Assembly: GCA_037127255.1 (NCBI GenBank)
Contig: JBANSL010000020.1
Span: 62,507,598 to 62,571,597 of the forward strand
Length of the DNA stretch: 64,000 nt
Direction: 5' to 3'
From: Persicaria tinctoria
Lineage: Eukaryota; Streptophyta; Magnoliopsida; Caryophyllales; Polygonaceae
Each line of letters starts with the position of its first letter. Position 1 is the stretch's first letter. The notes beneath the pieces are model-generated. The model saw only the letters and a program-made list of their open reading frames with translations, did not search any database and was not told the DNA's origin. Below are positions 8,791-19,417 of this stretch, piece by piece. The position numbers and the translations under genes are program-made.

Positions 8791-11700
8791 TGTAACACCC
8801 CCTTTTATAACCCGAGGGAATGTCATAGCGCCAGTGATTACTCGGACTTTAATGTCTTTGTAACCACCTTAGGCTTATAGGGACATGCAACCATGCTCCC
8901 ATAAACAAGATGATAATAACTAAATATATAAATGAAATACAATTAAATAGCGGAAGACTTAAATAAAAAACTATTTATTAATCTTTCCTCTAAAACTGAG
9001 GATTTAAATTTACAACCTGATAACATTACAGCGGAACACTTTTAAATTTAAGAAAGCATTTAAACTCCTATACAACATATATCTAGAAATTTTAAAATGT
9101 AAATACAATGTTAAAATAACTTAAATGGCTTCTCAACTTCTCTTCGTCTTCTCTTCTGAGACTCGACCTAAACTTGCCGTCACAAATAATAAGACGGTTA
9201 GTTCGTAAGAACTAGCAAGCAACGGCTCGAAAACTGGGACTGCTTTGGATTCAAACTCAGTGACCATAATAAGGTATGAATCTAAACCCAAATGTGATTA
9301 CTGAGAATATTTTATGTAAGCTTAACATTTTAAGACACCACTCATGTGAGACGGATAATCCAGTAGGATTGAGTAACAAAAGATGCGAGCGATAAGCACT
9401 CTTAGAAACCATACTCCGGTTACAGATGGAATATGATATAGCTTGAATTAATTGTGATCACTATAAAGCTTTGTTCTCACTATGTTAACAAAATATATGT
9501 ATATCACACACTTCACTCACTTCCTCACGTTGAGTAGCTTAACCACAAATTTATTTAACACATACTTCACTCACTTTCTCACGTTGAGTCGCTTAAACAC
9601 AAGTTTATATGTTTTACACGTTCACCACTCTTAATATGAGTTGAAGGCTTTACATCACACATTGTTCATTATAATATGATACCGACCCCGCTCTCACTAG
9701 CAGATAGCAGCCTACTACTGGAGGTAGTGTAACATTTCTCTACGGAAATGTGTTAGTTTCATGAAACCCTTTATAGACCGGGCACACACAGTCCCGACCT
9801 GTTTCCATTATTTTTATTACTTTACATATTGCATTCACTTTATTCTGCATTGATTGACACATTTTATTTGATTGATCTTGATTCAATTGAGTTCCAATCG
9901 TAACACACAATCCTCACATTGTTAACTATTTACTTAAGACATTCTAGGTGATCACACAACACAATATAACCCATGTTATTTATAGGTAACATGGATGCCA
10001 AATGAAATTAAAGCAATTAAAATAAAAGGATGGAAACATCAAAGAAAAGGCATGTTCCATACCTAACCAATTAGCATGAAAAAAAACAAGAATAAATCAT
10101 GCTTTAAATAAACGGTGGGTAACTATATTATTATTATCTTATCTTAAGGTCACCCAGTTAAACTTGCCAAATTCAAACTGAACGGTAAAATAAATCACAC
10201 AATTCAAACTTGGCAAGCAATCAAAGACGGGAAAACAAACAAGACACGAAGGCACCAATTGAGCAGAAAGGCTCGGAATGTCACTTGCCTTATTCGTCCT
10301 GTTGGATTTCGGTACCAATTATGGACTTCAAAGCACTTGGTGACACGGTTGACGAAGTCTACGAATTAATCTACACGTATGAAATAGAAGACACAAAAAG
10401 AAAAAGGATTTAATCATTAGAATCGACTTATTTAATTCGACTAACAATCGAATTAATTTAAAAAGTCAGAAATAATACCAATACGATTCTTTGGTGTCTT
10501 GAATCATTGAGGAGGGGTAAGGAGTTGATGATAACGCTGCGGATTAAGGAGATTACGCGAGTTAGAACAACATCTAAAACTGCGGGATAATTTCTAAAAT
10601 TTTAGAAATTAACATAGGGGCATATTTTATAAAAACTAAAAGTGTGGGAGGTTTTGTGTAAATACCCACAAATAGATTTCAGCCCGACAGTCGCATTCTC
10701 GCAGCTTCAACAGTGGTTTTGGGCGATCTTCCGGCGGCCCATTCTCCTTGCACAGAGCTCCAATTGAAGTGTATGACCTATCATACTGACGAGTGCAATC
10801 TGTACTTGAGCGTGATTGTGTTGGTTTTGTCGGAAGGTAAACAACGATGTCGAAATAGGTGCTTGAACAGTGGCTGCGATTCGAACAAAACAGGACACGC
10901 ACACACATGCTTGGTTAGGTAAGTTCGACAACAATTCGACGTCAATTAGGGACACCGAAAATGTGTCTTTCAAACTTACCACTGCTCATTGATATGCAAG
11001 GTTTCTGTGGAATTGATTCAGGGTCGAAGGCGTTGAGCTATGGCTGCGGAAATGTGGACCAATGCACATGAATAGATTAGTTTAGAATCCTGACAGCCCT
11101 TTGAACATCCTTTCAGAACTCCTTCGTATGAAATCGTAACCAGGAAAAACTGAATGTTTTGGAAACTATACTTACCGAGATTCATTTCGATATAAAGAAC
11201 AGGGGATTTGAGCAAAAGACGACGGAGAACGAGGTCCTGCAAGTCGTCGCAGTTTTCGCTCAGTCTGGGATTTTCCTGGGCACTTGCATCCGCCTTGATG
11301 CTTCTAAAAATCTTGAATCATTTAGGATTTGGCCATGACTTGTGAATAAAAGTTGTAGTACACGGAGTTGTCTTTGAAAACGTGCTATCAACGGATAGGG
11401 ACGACCCATCACGGCCTCCTAGGGGCATCCCGCAAGAACCTGTCGACAGTTACTATAGTTTCAAACGCTGCTGTACTTCAGCATCCGTAATTTCCTAATG
11501 GCAGATCGGAATTGAATGAAATTAGAGGCAATGGAAAGTAGACTTACAGATCTACGATTTGGTATAAATAATATGAAATTCCGCTGAGAAACGAGAGAGA
11601 ACGGAAGGTCGAAAGTTGCTGCAGAAACCAGTCGACACGGTGGCCTCAATTCGAAGCTTGAGGCGGCTGCTGGGCTTTGTTCAGAACGGCTTCAGTCGAC

Positions 11701-12263
11701 TGGGCCGCGTGATACATCTCCTAGGGAACTTCCGGGTGTAGTGGTGGTCGCCTGCGTTGACAATGGCTACTCCGGCGATCGTTAACGGGAGAGCGAGAGT
11801 GCGTGATATTGAGAGGAGAAATGGTTGAGTTTGTTCGTAGAAAGGTATGATGGGAAAGGAATTAGAAGCGTGTGATACGGGAGAGATTCAAGGTAACAGT
11901 TAGAGCTGAACCCCATTTCTTTATTTAATCGGCTTCGACATGATAAGGTTGAATTGGAGCCAAATCTTTGAAATTCGTTAAACTTTCTATAATAATAGTA
12001 CTGGGATCTTTATAGAATCAAATTTGGTACAATTTGGGTAAATTTTGAGGGAAGTTCTTTTACGGTGATATCGTAATAGGAAGAAGAAGGAAACGGGTTC
12101 AATTGCCGGTTCGACTATTTTATTTTTATGGGTCTGGTTCACCTGGATTGAAAAATAGAAAACTGTCGATATAAACCCGATTCCTATTTATAAGTATGTA
12201 TATCTGAAGTTTTATTTATCTAAATTAGAAAAGAAATACCCAAAAATACTCTGGGGTATTTCA
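8791..12263. mobile_element. 3473-bp TG...CA element nested in gag; likely solo long LTR
   Basis: Exact boundaries can be read. The 5-bp duplication CTTAT at 8786-8790 recurs at 12264-12268, and removing the element plus one CTTAT rejoins the gag frame. The ends are TGTAACACCCC and GGGGTATTTCA, an imperfect inverted pair starting TG and ending CA, as in LTRs. I see no internal direct repeat that would give two LTRs, no primer site and no long coding frame. A solo LTR of a large-LTR Gypsy family fits best; a non-coding LARD-like element is the alternative. Nothing else was recognised inside. Confidence 0.8.
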
Positions 12264-13547
12264 CTTATTTGGTGGGATAATTTGATTAAAGAAAGAAGAA
12301 GATCCGTTGATGCGTCTATCGCTTCTTGGAACCAATTGAAAGCCTTAATGAGAAGTAGGTTTGTCCCTCAACATTATGCTAGAGAGCTTCGACAACGATT
12401 AGAAACCTCAAGCAAGGTAATAAATCTGTTGAGGAAACCTTTAATCTGTTGCAAGAAACCATGGCTAGAGCTAATGTCGTAGAACCTTATGAGGATACAA
12501 ATGCTAGGTTTTTTAGGATTTTGCATCCCGCCTTAGCTCATGCCATTGATTGCTTTCCTTACTCTACTCCTACTGACTTGTTACATTTGGCTATTAAAGT
12601 TGAACGTGGAGCTAGATACAGGAACCAAGGCGAAGGATGACGAGTGGGCAGCCCCAACCATGGCGCCAAAGCCGGCCACAACAGGCCCAAGGGCGGCCTG
12701 ACGGAGGCTACAACTCTCGGCCAAACCCAGTCCAAGGGGAAGGGGAAGGCCAAACATTCCAGCAGCCCTCCGACAAGGGCAAGGCGCATGCTTATGGACG
12801 ACATTCTTCTGGGGCATCTACTGGCCCTAAAGGAAGTATTCCTAACTCTTCTCCTCTTAAACCTTTGTACATTCCTTGCTTTATATGCCAAGGTAGAGGA
12901 CATGTTATGAAGGATTGTCCGAATAAGAAGACTTTCATGATTAATCACCTAGGCAAAAATGGATCTGAAAATTCTAGTGGTGAAAATGATGATCATTTTA
13001 ATAATGATCAAGATCGTAGTTTACCGGCCTCTACAGATGATTGCATTAAATATGAGCATGATGATTCTTTGATTGTTACTAAAGTTTTAAGTGTTCAACC
13101 TATGTCATGTGATAATAATCAAAGAGAAGATTTGTGTCATACTAAATGCATAGAAAAAGGCATAGTTCGTAATTTGATCATTGATGAAGAAAATTGTTCT
13201 AATATTGCTAGCCTTGAGATGATTGAAAATCCAGCCTTGGAAACGGATGAAAACTTGCTAGCCTTTAATGAAAACTTAGAGATAAATGAACAAGCTAAAG
13301 TGCATCTTCAATTAGAAATGCAATATGAATTGTGCACTAATCAAGTTTATTTTCTTGGTTTTGTAGAAAGCTCTAATGGTCTCCAAGATGGCGACGCCAA
13401 GATCAAAACCATCCAGACGTGGTCAACCTCTGTAACAATCGGCCTCGAGAGGAGTTTCTATTGGCATGAGGTATTCGATTTAGGAGCTCGTGTGGATGCA
13501 TTTGCGGAATCTTATGCGACCTTGGATTCGAGGTCGAATCCTTTTCA

Positions 13548-13559
13548 AGAAAGGGGGAA
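13548..13559 (+). promoter_or_regulatory. Polypurine tract of the Gypsy-type element
   Basis: AGAAAGGGGGAA lies immediately before TGATGTGGGACC, the probable right LTR start. Confidence 0.65.
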
Positions 13560-14539
13560 TGATGTGGGACCATCCAAGACACCTTCGGACACACCTATAC
13601 TTGGGGATGAGCCTATGATTCGAGCTCACGAGAATGATGGCATCCTCAAGAGGAAGAAGAAGGCTCCACCATGGGAGAAGGTGCAAAGGTGGAAGCTTGA
13701 CGTTTTTTAGATTCGTTCAGCATTTGACAGCTTTTCGACGTCTCAGTAAATTGAGTCGTACGGAGTCAATATTAATCGGATTGAGGCGTGTCATACCTTG
13801 TTGGAACGAGGACGAACAGATCTTCAACTTTGTTGTTGAAGGTTTTTCCAGATTCGACCCAGAGCTTGGCCGAAAATCACATTCTTTGAAGCTGTCATGT
13901 GTTTAGCCGAATTTACTCAAGTGTTGGAACATTTTTATTGTTATTTTTAGTAACTCTTTTACTTAAGTTATTTTAGTTAACTTTAGGGTTATTTTATTAT
14001 TTTATTAAGTTTATTATTTTTATTATTATTTTCGGCCCAACCCTCTTTGCTAGGGTTATATTTGGCCGACTCTTCTTGTAGAACATTTCACGTACAATTT
14101 TGATGAAAATTCTCTCTTTTTGTGTGAAACACAAGAGCACAAATCAATTGATTCGAAGCGTTGCTCGTCGATTGCAAATTGATTATAGATCTAACTTGGT
14201 TTGCTTTGAGTTCGTCAACCTCGCGAGAGCTTGGTGATCCAGGTAATCACAAGTCCCCTCTTTGTGCCTCCAAGTTGTCCGCTTGGTTGTGTAAGGTTGT
14301 AGAGGCGGGCTTTATAGTCGTTGGTATTTGGTTCCTACCCTCTTAGGAGGCATGGGGTCTTTATCTCGTTCTATATTAGTTCGAATCACCCTTCTATCGG
14401 TCTTTATTTCATTGTTTTGTTGAGTCTTCTATTGCTGCGTTTTTTAGTCTTTGTTATTGTTCTTGAGTCTTTGCTTCCGTTCTTGTCTTTGAGTCTTGAT
14501 TGTCGAAGATCGGGCCATCCTACGGCTAACCCTGTATCA
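13560..14539 (+). repeat. Right LTR of the Gypsy-type element
   Basis: Begins TGATGTGGGACC after the polypurine tract and ends CTGTATCA, giving the short inverted ends TGAT/ATCA. About 980 bp. Its last 244 bases match the left LTR remnant. An alternative start at TGTTGGAAC (13923) cannot be excluded because the left LTR is truncated. Confidence 0.75.
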
Positions 14540-15504
14540 CCCAAGGAGGACGAGAAGGCTGAGCCTTCCTATGGCTAAACCGAAGAGAGGAGAAGAACCA
14601 GCAATGGCGTTGATGGAGAAGTCGATCGACGAGGACTCCTTGGTGCCACCTTCAACGGAGCTGCGATAGATCCGACGAGGCCTTACCGAGTTGAGACGCC
14701 TCGGTTTAAGGGAGTTTTCTTCCCTAAACTTGCCACTGCTCTTGTGTTCTTTCTAAGTGTATTTTACCTCCTACTCATGTATTCGGTTTAGTATTTGCCC
14801 TCCTAGGATCTTTGTATTGGTTTCTCGTTTGGCCTTTAGAGCATATTGAATGACATCTAGAGCCGAGGACGTAGGGATTAGCCCGAACCTCGTAAACATA
14901 TCGTGTGTCCTCGCTCCTTCATTGCTTTCGGTTTTCTTGTTTAGGATCGATCTAGATCCTTGTGTTTAAACCGGACTAATTGACCACTACGATCCTAATC
15001 GGACCTTGAACGAGTGCAACCTTAATTCCCATCACATTCATATCATAGGGTTCCAACTCACCCATCCCACTCTCTCTCTTCTTAAGAGCTAAACCCATAA
15101 ATATGGGATTCACCCTATCCATCAAGAGGGAAGGGGTTACCCCAGTGGAATGGGTTAAGCCCATTCCATTTCCCATCTCATTTTCTATATAAAAAAACCA
15201 CTTTATCTATTTTGTTTTTTTGTTTATTGAATTAATTAATTTTTGATTGGTAGAGAACTGTGGTGGGTCATAGAGAAGGTTAAAAAAATAAGTAATGAGG
15301 TAAACTTATGGGTGTGAGAAAAATCTTAAAGAAGGAGATAGAACCGTAGAAATACTGAAAAATGAAATGTCAAAATATTACGAGGAGAGATAAAAAAATT
15401 TGGAAGTGAGTTTGTCCATGAATGTGGATGCTCTAATAAATATAAGTGATTTGTTAGAATTTAGAAGAAATTAAAGGAAGGGCAACCACTCTCCATTCTC
15501 CAAT
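14540..15504. other. Unassigned repeat-like DNA
   Basis: No intact gene. The stretch around 14840-14920 (AGAGCCGAGGACGTAGGG then CCGAACCTCGTAAACATATC) has the look of an LTR end, so the Gypsy-type element may have landed in an older retroelement. This is impression only. Confidence 0.3.
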
Positions 15505-15525
15505 TAGGGATGGCAATGGTCGGGT

Positions 15526-16218
15526 CAGGGCCGGCCCATGGGGCGGGCGAAACGTGCAATCGCACAAGGCCTCGAATTTTTAAGGGCCTCGTATAAGTTT
15601 TATAATATATATTATATATAATTAAATTGCAATATGCATCGGCATGTTTCGGTAGCTCAGTTGGTAAAGGCGTGAGATGTTGTGCTTGTTGCGGATTGGC
15701 CTGGGTTCGATTCTCCCTAACAGCAGGCAGAGCACCCCTTTTTCATTTTGATTTTTTAACAATAGAGGCCTGCTTCTATTTTTTTCCAAAAAAAAAATTA
15801 TAGCAGCCCTATTTTTTTTATTTTTTGTTGGGCTGTCACTAACCTTCAAGCAACGGGCTAATCCACCTCCGGAAAAGAAAAACGCCATAATGTAATGAAA
15901 TCAATTTAACATATTTAACCATTATAATTGTCCATTCAACCTGAAAGATTTCGATAATATATTCTTTTATTAGCTTTTACTTTTTAGTTTCTTATATAAT
16001 CATAATAATTATTTTTTTTTGTTATTGGTTTGTACATTTCTACCTTAGAAATCATTAAGTTGGAATTTAGTTAATGATTCTTTGTAATGACTTTGTACTT
16101 ATGAGAACATCTCTTTCTTAGATTTGGTGGACTATTTTTGTCCCCTTTGAATTAGTTAAAAAAAAAGGCCTCAACATATTTGTTGCCCAAGGCCTCAAAA
16201 TATAACGGAACGGCCCTG
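15526..16218. mobile_element. Non-autonomous hAT element, 693 bp, 8-bp target duplication
   Basis: GGTCGGGT is found directly before (15518-15525) and after (16219-16226) the element. The ends are the perfect inverted pair CAGGGCCG...CGGCCCTG. An 8-bp duplication and CAGGG-type ends are hallmarks of hAT. No transposase reading frame is present. A tRNA-like segment lies inside. Confidence 0.85.
15646..15730 (+). repeat. tRNA-like / SINE-like segment inside the hAT element
   Basis: Box A-like TAGCTCAGTTGG (15653-15664) and box B-like GGTTCGATTC (15704-15713) are spaced as in a tRNA gene. The acceptor arms do not pair, so it is not a working tRNA; a SINE head or captured tRNA-like piece is more likely. 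Confidence 0.55.
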
Positions 16219-16725
16219 GGTCGGGTGATGGGTGGATGATCTACTTCCGTCACCCGATCCACCACCCAAAACCCTTCACCCTACCCGACCCATCACCCAC
16301 CAAATATTTCACCCGCCCCGTCCACACATTATCCACCGGGTGATCGGGTGGATCGGGTGATAATTCGGGTGAAATACAAGACATCAAATCATCAATTTTT
16401 TTTATTGAAAAACATACGTCGAATACATCGACGAATAACCATTAATTAGGAGCTCGTTCCCATTTTCATTAGGAGCTAGTTGCATTGCATATCTTCAAAT
16501 AAAAATTGCATAACTTACTTTATGATAAGATATTTTCATTTTAATCGTTTGATAGGTATCTTGAATTATGGTTTAGGGGGTATATTGATAATTTCACATA
16601 TAAAATATAATTATATAATATAAGTCGGGTGACGGGTCGGGTGATGGTTCGGGTGACGGGTGGGGAATGTCTTCACCCGGATCCGACCCGACCCATCACC
16701 CCTACCCATCACCCATTTACGGTTC

Positions 16726-17116
16726 TGATATTTGCACGGCGAAGTTCTCGCCATCGGCACGGTGCTGGTGCCGGCTTCCCAAATCGGCAGAACATCATGC
16801 CGGACCCAGACTCCCAATTCGGCATAGGTTGAGGGAATCCTGCAGCTTTCGTCACATCAGTCAAATCGACTAGAAAAGCTGGCGCGGGACCTGCATGCCG
16901 GTGCCGGACTCCGGATCCGGTTCGGTCACATCAGTCAAATCGACTGAAAAAGCTTTCGAACTTACCTCGGGCATTGGATGCCACACTGGGAGTCTGACAC
17001 CTGCATCCTGGATGTCACACTGGGAGTCCGGCACCGACATCCGACGTTGCAGATCTGGGAGTCCGGCACCGGCACCGGCACCGTGCATATGGCGAGATAA
17101 CGCCGTGCAAATAACA
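16726..17116. mobile_element. GC-rich TIR element of about 390 bp
   Basis: The ends TGATATTTGCACGGCG and CGCCGTGCAAATAACA form an inverted pair that continues inwards imperfectly for about 60 bp (GCACGGTGC, GCCGG). Inside, GTCACATCAGTCAAATCGAC occurs twice (from 16852 and 16926). It is much richer in GC than its surroundings. No protein is evident, and open frames here are just repeat translation. The target duplication is unclear. Confidence 0.5.
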
Positions 17117-17220
17117 AAAAGGCCCATTTAATATCCACTTTATAATTTTAGATTTTCACCCACTTTTTCAGGTCGGATGAGGCGGATATCCCTCGGGTAC
17201 GGGTGAAATCGCTATCTCTA

Positions 17221-18467
17221 TCGGACCTCTCTATCCTAGTAGACTTTAAAGAATACCATATGGATAGTATCCCCAAAATGAGATCCCCCTTACTTTATTA
17301 GACTTCACTCTAGTACGTACCGTTAAAGATAACCTTTAGCACCAACATGTCATGTATCTTAAAGCTAGATCTTTCTTTTATCGTCACATGCAAACATACA
17401 ATTATATTAATATACCGAGCTAGTACTTTAATTATATATATTAAATATACTTTATTTTTGTTATTACCATTCTAAAATCAGTAACACAACGTTGTGATGT
17501 ATTTGGATAAGTAATATTATTAGGTTATATTATAATATAACTATTTTACAGCTATTAATTTTTACTATAGATCGTAGAGAATTGAACATTCATATAATAA
17601 GATAAAATATAATATAATAAAAATCCAATATCTATACCATGCATTTTAGTTCATACAAAAGATGATATATGTAATGTTGGGGAAATAATCACAATTTTCG
17701 TTCATACAAAAGATGATGTATATTATCGGTGGCGGAGGTATAATTAAGAATTGTTGTGATGAAGTTATTGATCGATATTTTTCAGATGTCAATATTGAAG
17801 GGCTCGGTTTTACAAACAGAAGCCTTTGCAGTCTGTACTGTAATAAAGGTAGCAAAAGAGTAATCCGGAATATCATCGTAGGAGACAATCTTGAAGTAAC
17901 AACAACTATTGAAGATCAAAAAGTATCATGGAAAATACTCAGAACGATTGAGAAAGTTCATTATTTGAAGATAAGTAACGTCACCTTTATTTTTTTATTA
18001 TTTTTCTTAAAAAAATTTTAAATTATTATTTTTTATGTTGAATATTTATAATTATAAATATGTTAATATAAGATATACAATATAATTTTTTATAATTATG
18101 AAAATATAGTCGAAATAATTAAATCAACTACAATGATTCCTCGTAATGTTGTGTTGCACGAGCCAAGAGCACTACACTATAGTGGGACATTGACCACTCT
18201 TTGATTGCCACGTGCCCCACATTTGAAGGTAAAAATTTATGAAATTGACAACCATTTTGATGTGTTTTACACTTTTACCCTTTCCATCGCATCGACACCC
18301 ACATCAAAGACGATCAAATTTCAACCATATATTTATAAAATCACCACAACGCATTAACCACCTAATAGTGTTACTTGATTATTACGGAGTAGTTGTTTTT
18401 TTTAACGTGGGTAAATTAGCATATTAAAAACTAAAAAAAAAAAAAATCGTATTTGAAAGCAAGAATA
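17221..18467. other. AT-rich intergenic DNA with one unrecognised ORF
   Basis: An open frame at 17713-18021 (102 codons) resembles no family I know. It begins within a duplicated TTCATACAAAAGATGAT sequence (17651 and 17701), which argues against a real start. Otherwise I see only AT-rich sequence. Confidence 0.3.
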
Positions 18468-19012
18468 CTCCTTTGTTTCAAAATAGATGGGTTTTTAGGT
18501 GGTTGTTTTTGTTTCAAAATAGATAATCTTTTATGTTTAAAGGTAGATAATTATTTTGATTTGGTTGTTGTTGATTTTTTAAAAGATTTTAATTAGTTAA
18601 AATAGGTAGGGGATATTATATAAAAAAAATTATGAAAAAATTAGTGGAATGATGATGTTTTTTTAAACATTACTCCCTCCGTCTCGAAATAGATGTCATT
18701 TTAGCTCTTTAGTTTTGTATCAAAATAGATATCGTTTTAGTTTTTCTAGGTAGTGAAAAGTAATGATTTGTATTGATTTGTGTGTTATTGATTTTGTTAA
18801 AGGTTTTGATTGGTTAAAAATGTAGTGGGTAATAAAATTAATGAAAAAGTTAGTGGAATGATGATGTTGATTGATGGATGACAGGATGAGTGTTTTTATT
18901 AAAATTTGTGCATAAGGCTAAAATGACTTAAATTTTGAGACGGATGGAGTAAGTGTTTATATTAAAACTTGTACAAATTGCTAAAAGTGTATGTATTTTG
19001 GAATGGAGATAG
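18468..19012. mobile_element. Older Stowaway-like MITE containing a younger one
   Basis: TA-flanked ends CTCCTTTGTTTCAAAATA and TATTTTGGAATGGAGATAG pair imperfectly. The CAAAATA core and the TA flanks suggest a decayed Stowaway element. The inner element at 18673-18949 interrupts it. Confidence 0.45.
18673..18949. mobile_element. Stowaway (Tc1/mariner) MITE, 277 bp
   Basis: Ends CTCCCTCCGTCTC and GAGACGGATGGAG, with TA on both sides, which is the standard Stowaway inverted repeat and target site. Non-coding. Confidence 0.85.
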
Positions 19013-19417
19013 TACTAGTTTATACATTTAAAATATGAAAAAAAAATGTTTTTTTTTCAAATGAAATATTTAAAAATAATAATTTATACTCATGGACACA
19101 AAAAATTCCTTTAATTATTTTAGTTATAAATTAACATCGAGATTTTTTTTCAAAAAAATATGTTTATATTATATAAATTTAATTATATAGGTTTATAAAG
19201 TTTATCATAAAAATCACATTTTAAAAAATATAAAAACTAAAAATTTGATTATTAAATTCTTAAATCACATGACATCATTCATATACGTCATATAGATACC
19301 AACGTTCTAAAACTAATATATATAGGTCATATATATGTGATAGGGGATATGCCATGTTATAGTATAAAGTCTCTTTTAGTAGGGTATGAAAAAAAGAAGA
19401 ATCATGTTATTCATATA

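Larger units (their letters stand above)
8120..13710 (+). pseudogene. Gypsy-type gag, interrupted and frameshifted
   Basis: The N-terminal part (8120-8790) begins MSNNQVNNEN, has an RGRGRGRGFQEE basic stretch and then the retrotransposon gag core (KVKIPSFDGQTDPNAYIDWE). It is broken by the nested element and resumes at 12269 (WWDNL, then SRFVPQHY and the L-x-QG region). A one-base shift occurs near 12403, and another near 12635. The last open stretch (12637-13710) carries a CCHC zinc knuckle, CFICQGRGHVMKDC (C-x2-C-x4-H-x4-C), followed by about 250 acidic residues of no known family that run into the right LTR. No pol follows. The gene is dead in this copy. Confidence 0.85.
6589..14539 (+). 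mobile_element. Ty3/Gypsy-type element, gag-only, left LTR truncated, with nested insertion
   Basis: Sequence 6589-6834 is repeated almost identically at 14296-14539, which defines the left and right LTRs. A primer binding site follows the left LTR and a polypurine tract precedes the right one. Between them only gag-like sequence is found, with no protease, reverse transcriptase or integrase, so this is a non-autonomous gag-only derivative. Without the 3.47-kb insertion at 8791-12263 it is about 4.5 kb. The left LTR lacks its first roughly 735 bases compared with the right LTR. Confidence 0.85.
15505..17220. mobile_element. Degenerate GGGTGA/TCACCC-rich DNA element hosting two insertions
   Basis: It begins TAGGGATGGCAAT and ends ATCGCTATCTCTA. 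The two ends pair as inverted repeats with about 10 of 13 matches. The arms (16219-16380, 16624-16710, 17160-17215) are series of GGGTCGGGTGA and TCACCCGACCC words. Two other elements lie inside. No clear target duplication is visible at the outer ends and no transposase remains. Confidence 0.4.

Noticed and set aside
15646..15730. Possible functional tRNA gene
   Set aside because: The acceptor and anticodon arms do not pair; only the A and B boxes are present.
16629..17131. Several overlapping ORFs on both strands
   Set aside because: Products of the GC-rich inverted repeats; the two strands give mirror proteins.
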